Part shown: in pieces, positions 53,806 to 62,991 of the stretch
Position numbering within the stretch: the first letter of the stretch is position 1
Layout: each line of letters begins with the position of its first letter
Source of the DNA: Spirosoma endophyticum
GTDB taxonomy: Bacteria > Bacteroidota > Bacteroidia > Cytophagales > Spirosomataceae
Length of the DNA: 64,000 nucleotides
Direction of reading: 5' to 3'
Assembly (NCBI RefSeq): GCF_900112365.1
Contig: NZ_FOLQ01000002.1
Location: 806,001-870,000 of the forward strand
Notes under the pieces: model-generated
Databases searched by the model: none
Told to the model about the DNA's origin: nothing
Seen by the model: the letters and a program-made list of their open reading frames with translations, nothing else
Position numbers and translations under genes: made by a program

Positions 53806-54048
53806 ATGTTGGAGATTTTTGTTGGTGACGTGGTGTACTACACCACGCCTGACCAGACATTAGCGAAAGATAAGATTAAAGCTATTTACAGTACGAAAGT
53901 CAAGGGTAGAAGCCAGCACATCTATACCCTGTCCAATGGGCTGAGTAAACGGGAAAGCGACTTGTTTTTAAGCCTGAAGCGAGCTAAAGCCTATTTTGAG
54001 CAATGTAAAATAGAGGTTTATATACCGCAAGGTTTTGAAACCGACTAA
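53806..54048 (+). CDS. small hypothetical protein
   Basis: The 80-residue protein opens MLEIFVGDVVYYTTPDQTLA and has a basic middle (KDKIKAIYSTKVKGRSQHIY) and a helical C-terminus. The fold could be a small beta-barrel. It follows the HNH-like pair by 185 bases on the same strand. I recognise no family. Confidence 0.6.
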   Translation: MLEIFVGDVVYYTTPDQTLAKDKIKAIYSTKVKGRSQHIYTLSNGLSKRESDLFLSLKRAKAYFEQCKIEVYIPQGFETD

Positions 54049-54598
54049 TCACCTGCCCCACCTGCCAGCGCAACGTGGGGCTTATTCCTCTTTGGGGTCA
54101 CAATTATACTGTGAGCGTCCAGGTGTTTCAAGCACAAAGCCCCAGTCAATGACTGGGGCCCGAGTAATATACGCCTATCTGGTAGTCTAAAGCTGCTTTA
54201 TATAGGTACGTGCCAATAAAAAGATAAGTGGAATCTAGGGTTAGTTAGTCCATATAGATCAACGTTTGACAAAAAGAATCAACACAACCAAATCCAATGG
54301 TTTAATGCCAACGTATATCGGCTAGAACTGAGTATAAATACTTGAAAACAATACTGGTGAATTAGAGTAAATAAAATCAGGCCGCTCCGAATTCGTAGCG
54401 ACCTGACCATTGTAGGGCATGAGTGAATTATTGCGAAACACACCCACACAATTAGTTAATACGGAAAAGTGAGTATTCTAGTTTTATTTTGGCGGCTAAT
54501 CCCAAAGATAAAAAGTAAACCTATGAATTGAGTAGACTACGTGTTCTCCCTTCGGCCGATTGGGTAGCTAGAAGTTTAGTAAATTTACTTACATACAC
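54049..54598. other. intergenic region, hairpin only
   Basis: I see no gene. A hairpin at 54139-54159 (9-bp stem GCCCCAGTC/GACTGGGGC, 3-nt loop) may end the upstream transcript. Another weak imperfect hairpin lies near 54382-54409. Confidence 0.4.
54139..54159 (+). terminator. short GC-rich hairpin
   Basis: GCCCCAGTC and GACTGGGGC form a perfect 9-bp stem with loop AAT, 90 bases after the gene at 53806-54048. No U-run follows. Confidence 0.4.
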
Positions 54599-55051
54599 AT
54601 GAATAGAACTATACCTGGAACTGACATTCAAATTGGCAAATGGTATCACGCCACACAGACCCCTCCTCGGCTAACCGATGGTCAGGGGAGGCAAAAGTAC
54701 AGTTTATTACTTGGCGTAAAGGATTTAGGCATGATTCCTGGTATTTACTCAGAAAGCCGGAATGCGTATGAATGGGACTGTCAGCGCTATGAAGGTATGC
54801 CAATACCTGGCTGGATCAGTGGGAACGAGATCAACAATAAGCTGGACTGGGTGCTTGAACCAGCAAGGGGTGTTTCCTGCTGGATGATCATACCTGATTT
54901 CGATAATACCATAGCCTCGATCGATGGATTAACCGGATTCGCCCTAGATACCAAGAAAGATACTGGTGGTCAGGCAGCAAATAGAGATAATGATGAAAAA
55001 CGACTCGACCGATCCAGTGATAATCCTTTTCTTGAATTTCAATTAAATTGA
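54599..55051 (+). CDS. hypothetical protein
   Basis: The 150-residue protein has no signal and no known motif. The N-terminal two-thirds (IPGTDIQIGKWYHATQTPPR, LLLGVKDLGMIPGIYSESR, WISGNEINNKLDWVLEPARG) looks ordered. The C-terminal 45 residues are charged and probably flexible. It stands alone in an accessory region. I do not recognise the family. Confidence 0.6.
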   Translation: MNRTIPGTDIQIGKWYHATQTPPRLTDGQGRQKYSLLLGVKDLGMIPGIYSESRNAYEWDCQRYEGMPIPGWISGNEINNKLDWVLEPARGVSCWMIIPDFDNTIASIDGLTGFALDTKKDTGGQAANRDNDEKRLDRSSDNPFLEFQLN

Positions 55052-55599
55052 GAATCGTCAGGTTACTTGACTCGAAAAGAAAGTAGTAAAGTATTGAACC
55101 TGAGCGTAATACATTGTTACGTATCAGATCTATCTGCATTACAATCACTCTTTGTACACGCGCTGGCGCGTACAACAGCCGATTGTACCCCGCCTATGAA
55201 CCTCATCCATACTCATGGCCTGCCCAGGGCTGTTCACCTGTAATATTTGGTTTGCATCATCCGACCCATCGACAGCACACTGAGGTCTGCCCAATTAGTT
55301 GGACAGCTTTTGCATTAAATTAAGCTCGTTTAGGCAGAACCCGTATTCTTCGCTTACTAAAGGCCACCCAGTTGAGTGTCTCTTTGAAAGTGTTAATGCC
55401 GATGTGGTGAACGTCCATAAAACCGGTTTGTTGTAGTTAGTTAGTCAGGCAGTCAACCGACTTGCCGTCGGTTAAACCCTTATAATGAGCCGTGACCTCA
55501 ATTTTCTAGCTGTGCTATTGTAAGTCTAACCGAGTGAGGTGCTGACCACGACGACGGCCCGTTCTGAGCACAAGTCATTTTCCTGGGCACCCCGTCAGG
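55052..55599. other. intergenic region with suspected IS debris
   Basis: I see no intact gene. Minus-strand frames near 55330-55500 read protein-like pieces (IEVTAHYKGLTDGKSVDCLT, and DVHHIGINTFKETLNWVAFS in another frame) that may belong to a decayed insertion sequence together with the OrfA relic beside it, but I cannot assign them. Confidence 0.3.
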
Positions 55600-55723
55600 T
55601 TACACCCCCATCTTACGGGCTATGGCCATGATGGGTTCACCCCTACTAATTAGCTCAAGCACATCCGCTTTAAACTCGGCGGTATACTTTTCTTTTTGGT
55701 TGCTGGGACTGGTGCATCGTGGC
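55600..55723 (-). mobile_element. IS3-family OrfA remnant
   Basis: On the minus strand a frame reads NQKEKYTAEFKADVLELISR then GEPIMAIARKMGV and a TAA at 55602-55600. This is the N-terminal helix-turn-helix of an IS3-type OrfA (K-Y-T-x-E-F-K-x-x-V, then G-x-x-I-x-x-I-A-R). The rest of the transposase and the ends of the element are not found. Immediately upstream another frame reads MHQSQQPKRK, suggesting a frameshift near the start. Confidence 0.7.
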
Positions 55724-56011
55724 ACAAGAAGTTGACAAAGTCTCTCGACTGGATACTTATGGTCAGTCAATCCCCATTTTTTACTGTAATACCATCTGTT
55801 TGTACCGCTCTCATCCGTTTCTCAATCCGTAGGTTTGTTATAGAAAATGCAGAAGTCTAAATAGCCTAGTGTGCTGTAATTCAACCTTATAAATTGATCA
55901 TTTTAATCAGAAACGAGCCAGGATGAGGTTAGCTAACCAAGAAAAGCCCTGGCAGGCCCCGATAATTGAAACTAGTATCTGTGACTAACCAATTCTTACT
56001 TATCAACAACC
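55724..56011. other. intergenic region
   Basis: No gene is seen between the IS relic and the alpha/beta hydrolase gene. The frame upstream of the relic may belong to its N-terminus. Confidence 0.35.
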
Positions 56012-56797
56012 ATGCAGACAATGAACCATGCCGTTTTAGGCGCCCTACTTAGTATCATCATGATACTTTCAACAACAAAAGACGTTACGGCTCAGGCATC
56101 AACCACAGGCGTAAAAAATATAGTGCTGGTTCATGGCACGTGGGCTGATGGCTCAAGCTGGGCCAAGGTAATTCCCTTGCTGGAAGCTAAGGGACTCAAC
56201 GTAATGGCAGTACAAAATCCACTTACCTCGCTGGCAGACGACGTAGCTGCTACCAAACGGGCCATCGAATTAATGAGTGGACCCGTTTTGCTGGTGGGTC
56301 ATTCCTGGGGGGGCGTAGTCATTACCGAAGCGGGTAACCATGACAAGGTCGCCGGGCTTGTTTACGTAGCCGCAGCGGCTCCTGATGAAGGCCAGTCGTT
56401 CCTGGAACTCGTACAAACGGCAGCCTCCACACCGGGGAATGACGAAATCAGACCGGATGCCTATGGCTTTGTCAGCATGTCACCCAAAGGAATCAATGAA
56501 GATTTTGCGCAGGATTTACCTGAGTCAGAACGGAAGTTACTGGTAGCGACGCAGGGACCACAAGCCTTCACGGCACTAAAAGAAAAAATTACTAAAGCGG
56601 CCTGGAAAAGTAAACCTTCCTGGTACGTCGTCGCGGCCAATGACCGTATGATCAACCCGGATTTAGAGCGGACGCTGGCGAAGAAACTCAAGGCTACCAC
56701 CATTGAACTGAAATCCAGTCATGTTGCCATGCTGGCTCAATCGGAGAAAGTGGCTACGTTCATTCTGGAAGCTGCCAGCAAGATGAAGTCAAAGTAA
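56012..56797 (+). CDS. exported alpha/beta hydrolase
   Basis: The 261-residue protein has a signal-like segment (VLGALLSIIMILSTTKDVTAQ). The hydrolase fold is marked by IVLVHGTWADGSSW (oxyanion region), VLLVGHSWGGVVI (nucleophile Ser), and SSHVAMLAQS with the catalytic His; an acidic residue precedes at VAANDRMINP. It resembles the salicylate esterase/methylesterase-like branch of the family. A second ATG (residue 4) is an alternative start. It precedes the receiver gene. Confidence 0.88.
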   Translation: MQTMNHAVLGALLSIIMILSTTKDVTAQASTTGVKNIVLVHGTWADGSSWAKVIPLLEAKGLNVMAVQNPLTSLADDVAATKRAIELMSGPVLLVGHSWGGVVITEAGNHDKVAGLVYVAAAAPDEGQSFLELVQTAASTPGNDEIRPDAYGFVSMSPKGINEDFAQDLPESERKLLVATQGPQAFTALKEKITKAAWKSKPSWYVVAANDRMINPDLERTLAKKLKATTIELKSSHVAMLAQSEKVATFILEAASKMKSK

Positions 56798-56917
56798 ACT
56801 GAAGAAAGGTTTTCACTCTTAGGGAAATCCAGTCTATTCTGAGCTAAGATATTAACAAGTTAAGGGGCTAATTAATCTTTTACAGAGAGTCCACCCATTA
56901 ATTTACAGTAACAGGCT

Positions 56918-57322
56918 ATGCAACAGGGAAAGACGACCATTTTACTGACCGATGATGATGATGATGACCGTTATTTCCTTCGTCAGGCTATTGAGCGAAT
57001 CATCGACGGTTCGGCTATCCTGGAGGCCAAAAATGGGGAAGAAGCGTTAGCGCTGTTTGATAAACACGTCATTCAACTGGTAATTCTCGACATGAATATG
57101 CCCGGTCTGAGTGGCCTGGAAATACTGGGATTCATTCGTTCGCAAAACCAGCTGTTTTCTACTCCTGTCGTCATGCTTTCAACCAGTGATCAGCCAGAAT
57201 TAATAACATCAGCTTATGCGAAAGGAATAAATTCTTTTATCCAAAAGCCAATGCAAGTAGGAGAGTATGACCGGATTGCCGATGCCATCAAAATCTGTTT
57301 TCTTTCTCTTCCCTTGAGCTGA
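56918..57322 (+). CDS. single-domain response regulator
   Basis: The 134-residue receiver has an unusually acidic first loop (ILLTDDDDDDRYF, with the acidic pair inside), phosphoacceptor D58 (LVILDMNMPG), a switch Ser/Thr in VVMLSTSDQ and Lys in FIQKPMQ. No output domain is present. It lies between an alpha/beta hydrolase and a VOC protein with no kinase nearby. Its sequence group differs from the YW...TLP-tailed receivers elsewhere in the window. Confidence 0.92.
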   Translation: MQQGKTTILLTDDDDDDRYFLRQAIERIIDGSAILEAKNGEEALALFDKHVIQLVILDMNMPGLSGLEILGFIRSQNQLFSTPVVMLSTSDQPELITSAYAKGINSFIQKPMQVGEYDRIADAIKICFLSLPLS

Positions 57323-57429
57323 ACGCTGACGTGTAAAGAACAGCCCGCTATATTGAAATCCGTACGGGATCATTTTGAGGCAAGTAAATATATTAATGTA
57401 CACGAATAACGCTAATTCACCAGACAGAT

Positions 57430-58365
57430 ATGGACAACCGCATTTTGGGCCTTCATCATATCACGGCTATTGCTAACAACGCTCAGCGCAATTACGATTT
57501 TTATACCCATGTTCTGGGGCTGCGGATGGTAAAAAAAACGGTCAACTTTGATGATCCCAGTACGTATCATTTTTATTACGGCAACGAAGAAGGAGCGCCC
57601 GGCACCATTCTTACCTTTTTTCCCTGGGAAGGCATTGGCCGCGGTAAAAATGGCGTGGGTATGGCAACCGAAATCGGCTATTCCGTACCGATTGGAAGCC
57701 TGGATAACTGGGTCGGGCGATTCAGGGAGTTTGGCGTGTCTATAGGGGAGCAGGCGGAACGGTTTGGTGAAATGTACTTGCCCTTTACCGACCCCGATGG
57801 GCTGAACATTGTCCTGATTCAGCATTCAGATGAGCGACCTGCCTGGGAAACCGGAGACATCAAACAAGACATAGCTACCCAGGGATTTCATAGCGTTACG
57901 TTGAGCCTGCATACTATTGAGGCAACCGCCAACGTTCTGACCGATATTTTTGGCTATACTCTACAAGCGCAGGAAGGCAACCGGTACCGATTCATTACGG
58001 ATGCAATTTCCACTGCCTCAATCGTGGATTTACTGGAAGAGCCCAAAGGAGCAATTGGCAAGAATGCCGCCGGAACCAATCACCACGTAGCATTCCGTGT
58101 CGCGAATGAAGTCATCCAGATGGAATTCCGGGAAAAGATTCTGAGCAAGGGTTTACAGATAACCCCCAAAATTGATCGGGATTATTTTTTCTCGCTTTAT
58201 TTCCGCGAGCCCGGTGGCGTTCTGTTCGAAATAGCTACGGATAATCCTGGCTTTACCGTCGACGAGCCCATACAGGAACTGGGCAGCCATCTGAAACTCC
58301 CGAAGCAGTACGAATCCTCCAGAGCACGCATCGAAAAGACGCTTCCTATATTGGCCTCACAATAA
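57430..58365 (+). CDS. VOC-family ring-cleaving dioxygenase-like protein
   Basis: The 311-residue protein has two glyoxalase/VOC repeats. The first starts ILGLHHITAIANNAQRNYDF and contains KKTVNFDDPSTYHFYYGNE. The second starts QGFHSVTLSLHTIEATANVL and contains NHHVAFRVAN. Metal ligands expected are H in GLHHI, H in NHHVAF and E in GVLFEIATD. Such proteins are annotated as ring-cleaving dioxygenases of the MhqO/hydroquinone type. The following GNAT and MaoC genes suggest a small metabolic or detoxification unit. Confidence 0.88.
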   Translation: MDNRILGLHHITAIANNAQRNYDFYTHVLGLRMVKKTVNFDDPSTYHFYYGNEEGAPGTILTFFPWEGIGRGKNGVGMATEIGYSVPIGSLDNWVGRFREFGVSIGEQAERFGEMYLPFTDPDGLNIVLIQHSDERPAWETGDIKQDIATQGFHSVTLSLHTIEATANVLTDIFGYTLQAQEGNRYRFITDAISTASIVDLLEEPKGAIGKNAAGTNHHVAFRVANEVIQMEFREKILSKGLQITPKIDRDYFFSLYFREPGGVLFEIATDNPGFTVDEPIQELGSHLKLPKQYESSRARIEKTLPILASQ

Positions 58366-58377
58366 CTAAATGAACCC

Positions 58378-58674
58378 ATGACTGACATAAAACTGGAACT
58401 CAACGAGAAAGGACAAGGCAGTTTTAATTTGTATGAGGAGGGCAAAAAAACGGGTGAGATGGTGATTAGTGTCAGCGGCAACGAGCTAACGGTTTATCAT
58501 ACTCAAGTGGTTCCTGAAGCCGAAGGGAAAGGGTATGCAAAACAACTCCTCGACACAATGGTAAACTATGTACGAGTGCATAAGCTAACGGTAATTCCAT
58601 TTTGTCCCTATGTGCTAGCCCAGTTTAACCGTCACCCGGACGCCTATGCCGACATCTGGAACAAACAGGCGTAA
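58378..58674 (+). CDS. small GNAT-like N-acetyltransferase (YidJ/YjdJ type)
   Basis: The 98-residue protein has the reduced GNAT core with LTVYHTQVVPEAEGKGYAKQ (acetyl-CoA pyrophosphate-binding loop) and KLTVIPFCPYVLAQFNRHPD. It matches the short GCN5-related family common in bacteria. It starts 12 bases after the VOC gene, consistent with one operon. The substrate is unknown. Confidence 0.88.
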   Translation: MTDIKLELNEKGQGSFNLYEEGKKTGEMVISVSGNELTVYHTQVVPEAEGKGYAKQLLDTMVNYVRVHKLTVIPFCPYVLAQFNRHPDAYADIWNKQA

Positions 58675-58758
58675 AAAATCTAACTGGTCTAGTTGAAGCC
58701 ATTCATGAACGACTGACTTCGCTCCAAAGCCACAGGAAGTAATCAAACGAACGTATCC

Positions 58759-59265
58759 ATGAAACCAGAGGCAACTACTTCTTCCAGCAACAACCTATTC
58801 GATCCGAATTCATATCCGGTCGTACCGGCTAAAACATTTGAGGACCTACGAATCGGCGATGTGTTTCGCGCTCCGAGCCGCACTCTGACTGATGCCCATT
58901 CGTCGGCTTTTCAAACGGTATCCTGCGACAATCATCCTGTTCATTACGATGTGGAATGGGCACGCAGACACGGACATACCGCGCCGGTTGTCCACGGGCT
59001 ACAGGTGCTTGCTTTTACGGCCCCAGGTGCGACGTTATTTCCGCACTACATCGGTGAAGTGTTTATCAGCTTCAATGAAGTTTCCTGTCAGTTTTTGAAA
59101 GAAGTGCATTCTGGGGATACCCTATATCCCATTCTGGAAATTACAGACCTCATTCCGCAAGGTGATACGGGCGTGGTCGTAACGGCCGCAACGGTTCATA
59201 ACCAGCGAGGTGAGCTTGTGCTCTCTGGGCAGCATAAGTACCTGCTACGTGCTCATAGTATATAA
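58759..59265 (+). CDS. MaoC-family dehydratase
   Basis: The 168-residue hot-dog fold protein shows FEDLRIGDVFRAPSRTLTDA, then VSCDNHPVHYDVEWARRHGH and APVVHGLQVLAF. The catalytic-type D-x-x-P-x-H step is in CDNHPVHYD. Members hydrate enoyl-CoA thioesters or similar substrates. It is 84 bases downstream of the GNAT gene on the same strand. The exact substrate is not readable. Confidence 0.9.
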   Translation: MKPEATTSSSNNLFDPNSYPVVPAKTFEDLRIGDVFRAPSRTLTDAHSSAFQTVSCDNHPVHYDVEWARRHGHTAPVVHGLQVLAFTAPGATLFPHYIGEVFISFNEVSCQFLKEVHSGDTLYPILEITDLIPQGDTGVVVTAATVHNQRGELVLSGQHKYLLRAHSI

Positions 59266-59645
59266 AATGCAGGTTGTATGAACCATTGGTAGCCAGGCTA
59301 AAAACCAGCATCACTCCGTCAGAAAGAGTTTGTTAATGAGTTCGTAAGTCGTTTTAGAATTGAGTTTTTGAAAGGGCAACACATGCGCACAATTGCTTAA
59401 TCTAATTTTCTGAAATCCATAAGGGTACAAGATTATAAGTAGGCCACCTAATAAAATACATTAGTTTATTTTTATGAACTGTAATTGAGTGATGGGCTGT
59501 TTGTTGTACCTGAAAAAAAAAATCAGTCAGAAGTTTTACTAACTGATTGATAGTCAAACTTATATCGATTGAATTATAATTTGGGCCTTTCACTGTTTGA
59601 AAATTAAATAGTTAAAAATATTATTTCCCCTGGTTGGCGGTTTAG
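59266..59645. other. AT-rich intergenic region
   Basis: I see no gene. The 59400-59640 part is AT-rich and could hold promoters for the downstream relic. Confidence 0.4.
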
Positions 59646-60505
59646 TTGACGGATGGTCAAATAAGTAAGATTTTTTCAATAGGGGAGGGGTTGACCATTG
59701 CTTGTGCTTTTGCTTATTGTCAAGTTGCCTTCATTGGCTACTTGGTTTGGTCAGAGCCGGGTGGGTGGTGCCCCGATCCGTTTTTATGTGTGAGCATTTT
59801 CATAAAAGAAATAAGTAGGCTCTTTATGGTCCTTTTGCTAGTGCTTGCCCTCGACCAATACAAGCAGGCCAGCGTTCCCGTTCCGGCTAATACTACGCCC
59901 ACCCGTGACAATAACATGGCGCTGGGCAATCCCAATGGAGCTTAAGCCAGCGAGTCCAGCCCCTTTTGCCCGCTAGTTGGTACGTCGCCAGGCATAGTGA
60001 TTATACCAATATTGGCTTTGACTGTGGCCACCTCTGCCGCCGGATGATCGGAATAGTATAGCCGAGGAAAACAGGACGACGTTTATTCTATCTAACATTA
60101 TACCCCAAGCTTCTCAATTCAACCGGCAATCATGGCTACGACTGGAGGACTACGCCCGGACGCTGGTAGCCCAAGGTAATGAACTGTACATTATTACGGG
60201 AACATCCGGTAAAGCTGGTGAAGGCGACAACGGGAAGGCCAGTAGTATTGCCAGTGGGCAATTAAGCGTTCCGGTTGCTTTGTGAAAGGTGATTATGGAT
60301 CGGATGATGTGAACCGAATCAACGCGCAAATGCGGGTTATTGCCATTTTGATGCCGAACACGAATGCTACCGAGGAAGAAGCATGGGAAGCTGCTGGGTC
60401 AGCGTCGATGAAATAGAGTGGCAAATGGGGTATGACTCACTGTCGAATGTGCCGGAGAGTGTGCAGAAGGTGATTAGAGCGGAGGTGGATAGGGTTGTAG
60501 TGTAA
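59646..60505 (+). pseudogene. decayed DNA/RNA non-specific endonuclease
   Basis: Pieces of a NUC-type (betabetaalpha-metal) endonuclease occur in order but in different frames. A frame with a membrane segment ends DNNMALGNPNGA (59907-59942) at a stop. After a gap it reads SWYVARHSDYTNIGFDCGHL, then TFILSNIIPQASQFNRQSWL and LEDYARTLVAQGNELYIITG. A further frame gives DDVNRINAQMRVIAILMPNT and the last piece reads GYDSLSNVPESVQKVIR ending at 60505. The DRGH motif reads DCGH. Frameshifts, an internal deletion and the changed Arg all argue against activity. Whether the membrane part from 59646 belonged to the same gene is uncertain. Confidence 0.8.
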
Positions 60506-61006
60506 ATCAGTTTGTAAAGACTGTTTTGATAACTACTAACTAGACGTATTCGTTTAGTGACCCTCTCGCTGATTTCTAGTCTAGTAGCTATAGGCATCTT
60601 ACTCCACCGCAACGGCGGCCCGTACCATGATTAAACCCTGCATTAATTTTTACGCTATTCCCGGCCCCTACAGCACGACCCGTTGGTACATGCTCCACAT
60701 CTTCGGCATGGAGTTTACGGAAGGGGTGCTGATATCGGTGAACTAAAATTTACCATCAGCGTTTACGTTATCTCCAAAATATCCTCCCAGCGTGTTGTGT
60801 ACCTGGGCAACAAATACGTCTGCTTCATAGGTCAATCGGGATTATATTGTTGGACTGGCCAGTCGCAGCTTATCATGCCCGTATGCGCTTATTGACTTTA
60901 TTCCTAATGGCTGACAAACTTATAAGTCTCTCGTCTAGTCCTGTCATATGTCAATAGTCTGCAGTCTCCGAGTTTGATTAGTCAGGCCATTAGCCTTTAC
61001 CGCTTA
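60506..61006. other. intergenic region with short coding-like fragments
   Basis: No intact gene. A short frame (ATG 60627) reads YAIPGPYSTTRWYMLHIFGM and ends by about 60747, and fragments after it look like debris. I do not recognise them. Confidence 0.35.
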
Positions 61007-61037
61007 CCCTGAATTCTTGTCGATTCGGGGCTTTTTT
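61007..61037 (+). terminator. rho-independent terminator
   Basis: An 8-bp stem (CCCTGAAT/ATTCGGGG with one G-U) and 8-base loop are followed by CTTTTTTA. It lies downstream of the endonuclease relic and fragments, so it may be left over from a lost gene. Confidence 0.7.
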
Positions 61038-61131
61038 ATGACCGCTTAATCAATCCAGATAGAATAGTTAAAAGGGTTTACCTTCTTTGTTGGCAATAAA
61101 ACGCATTAGAAATCATGACAAATACACCCGC

Positions 61132-61302
61132 ATGATAAACGCACTATTAGACTGGATCGGTAAAGGGCAGGTCAATGGACTTAAGGCTGATGAGATGGCC
61201 ATGCACACCCGCTACACGCATTATTTTGCGGCAGGAATTGCCGTGTGCCTGGCCTTACTATGGGTCCAGTATAAAGAAGTGAGCAAGCAGGATGTGAAAT
61301 AA
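61132..61302 (+). CDS. small single-span membrane protein
   Basis: The 56-residue frame from ATG 61132 (MINALLDWIGKGQVNGLK) has one hydrophobic helix (YFAAGIAVCLALLWVQYK) near the C-terminus and a charged tail. The upstream start 61087 would add 15 basic residues. Function is unknown. It belongs with the other short membrane proteins of the window. Confidence 0.5.
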   Translation: MINALLDWIGKGQVNGLKADEMAMHTRYTHYFAAGIAVCLALLWVQYKEVSKQDVK

Positions 61303-61409
61303 AGACGATAGAAAGTTTAATGAAGAAAAGACCCGCTACCAAACGTAATCCTGTATATCATTGACTTTGGGGGTAGCCTGAACGTGCTTCAATTCGCTGT
61401 AAGCTTTAG

Positions 61410-61844
61410 CTACTCGATGGTCGTCGTATACTCAATAACAGATCCCGGAATTGATTCACTTAATTGTAAGGCTATCTTGTTTAGATAGCCGAAGTGAACC
61501 ATGTTTATCTCATTAGTTTGCCCCTTATATTGAACGGAGCCATTTTCTATATAGGCCGCATTTGTTTCAGAGGTGCTTTCTCCTTGCAGCTTAATGGTAC
61601 CCGCTCTGACAGAGGTAATCAGCCTAAGCTGCCACTGATTTTGGGTCGGCTTGGACAAAGAGACAAATTGCTTACTGATTTCATGATCCCGCTTCCAGCC
61701 CTGGTGACGAAGTATATCCATTAGCATTGGGTACACCTCGGAGTCTCTGGAACGTGTTTTAACAACAATGTTGTTGGCACCGGGCGGAATCTGAGCTACC
61801 ACTTGCGAGGCCGCCAATAATACAATCACAAGAAATAACTTCAT
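61410..61844 (-). CDS. secreted hypothetical protein
   Basis: The 144-residue protein has a signal peptide (KLFLVIVLLAASQVVAQIPP). The mature domain has alternating strands and helices (VEYTTTIE at the end, LRLITSVRAGTIKLQGEST, HQGWKRDHEISKQFVSLSKP). It resembles small DUF-type exported domains with no named function. A -7-like box (TATTTTTG on the minus strand, 61864-61871) sits about 20 bases upstream of the start. Confidence 0.65.
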   Translation of the reverse strand: MKLFLVIVLLAASQVVAQIPPGANNIVVKTRSRDSEVYPMLMDILRHQGWKRDHEISKQFVSLSKPTQNQWQLRLITSVRAGTIKLQGESTSETNAAYIENGSVQYKGQTNEINMVHFGYLNKIALQLSESIPGSVIEYTTTIE

Positions 61845-61863
61845 TTTTTATTTATTTAGTAAA

Positions 61864-61871
61864 CAAAAATA
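61864..61871 (-). promoter_or_regulatory. candidate -7 box for the secreted protein gene
   Basis: On the minus strand TATTTTTG fits TAnnTTTG and lies about 20 bases before ATG 61844. The surrounding AT-richness lowers its value. Confidence 0.4.
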
Positions 61872-62182
61872 ATGAAAGTTATATTTTTGTTTATACATAT
61901 TTGACTTTATGCCTATATTATCTTTTATTATATTTACTTTTCTGAGGAATGAAAAACTTTTAAGTTCTTAGATATGGATAAAGTAGTATCAATGGATTAA
62001 AAGGGGACTTCAGTAGCTTATGAACCCCCTGTTTATTAAAACTTGCCAGGCACTTCTTGTCAGCAGGCAACTACAACGCCTACAAACGGGTAGGCCCGGC
62101 ATAAAACTAAGCCTACTAAGAACACCTAAAATAGGCTATGAAAAGAGATTGTCGAGTATTATGGAGTAGCAATTAGAAACTT
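61872..62182. other. intergenic region
   Basis: I see no gene. A ten-base match to the hairpin repeat (AAGGGGACTT at about 62001-62010) is present but has no second arm, so it is not called a copy. Confidence 0.35.
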
Positions 62183-62539
62183 ATGGAGCCTGGCAATGAG
62201 AATGAGCTATATCGTCAACTGGTCTCCCACTGGGAGCAGGTAGAAGGGCAAGCCGGTATGTTGACCTTCAACCAGTATAGAATGGCTTTCGTGGAACTTC
62301 AGGCTCTCACCCACCATATCGATCGTACCAAGGCCATTGTTGAAGGGGTGATCCGTCAGGCTAGCCAGCTCGGCCGATCGCCAGAGTGGCTACTAGGTGA
62401 ACTTCTCTTTGAAATCCAGGCCGAGCGCCTGGGTAACCGTCAGGAATGGTTACGGACAGAGTTAGCCAGTGAGCAGGCCAGTGATGATTCGTTAAACCTT
62501 TATAATGAGCGGTTGAATCGATTTGACTCCCCTGCTTAA
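62183..62539 (+). CDS. hypothetical helical protein
   Basis: The 118-residue protein is predicted by composition to be mostly helical, with LYRQLVSHWEQVEGQAGMLT, FVELQALTHHIDRTKAIVEG and EWLLGELLFEIQAERLG. There is no signal or metal motif. No family is recognised. Confidence 0.6.
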   Translation: MEPGNENELYRQLVSHWEQVEGQAGMLTFNQYRMAFVELQALTHHIDRTKAIVEGVIRQASQLGRSPEWLLGELLFEIQAERLGNRQEWLRTELASEQASDDSLNLYNERLNRFDSPA

Positions 62540-62991
62540 GCCTCCCAGAAAAGGTTCCTATACACCCCTTTTTAAACTCATCCACAGTCAGTACTACAGC
62601 CCTATGGATAAAAATTCATAAAAAGGAGAAATACCTGATTTAGCCTGATTAAATGTACTGACTCGATGTACTCCGCTTGCGACCCTATAAGAGGAAAAAG
62701 CGGAAATTTAGATCTCTATTTCTTTCATTATTTTCTCCTAAATCCAGCTAAAATGGGGCTTTTGTAACTAATTTGTAGTCGCCATTTACCTGACATAATA
62801 GCCAGCGTTCTCGCTAGAGATAGCCGCGTATGCTCACTCGAATGTTAACTGCTAACTGACTTATGCATAAGTAAATATAGAGTTTATCTAACGGGTCTCG
62901 TTTCAAATGCGACCCGTTAGATAGTCCAGTATGATCGAGCATTCAAGTAAGATCGCCCTTTAAAGCACCTACTAAGCGGTGTATAGAGCGC
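62540..62991. other. intergenic region with hairpin
   Basis: No gene seen. Hairpin at 62885-62923 (see separate entry) lies between the convergent genes at 62183-62539 and 62992-63189. Confidence 0.4.
62885..62923. terminator. bidirectional hairpin
   Basis: Perfect 13-nt arms (62885-62897, 62911-62923) with a 13-nt loop, between convergent genes. No strong U-tract. Confidence 0.5.

Noticed and set aside
62001..62010. A third copy of the hairpin repeat (AAGGGGACTT)
   Set aside because: Only one ten-base piece matches; the second arm and the nested palindrome are missing.
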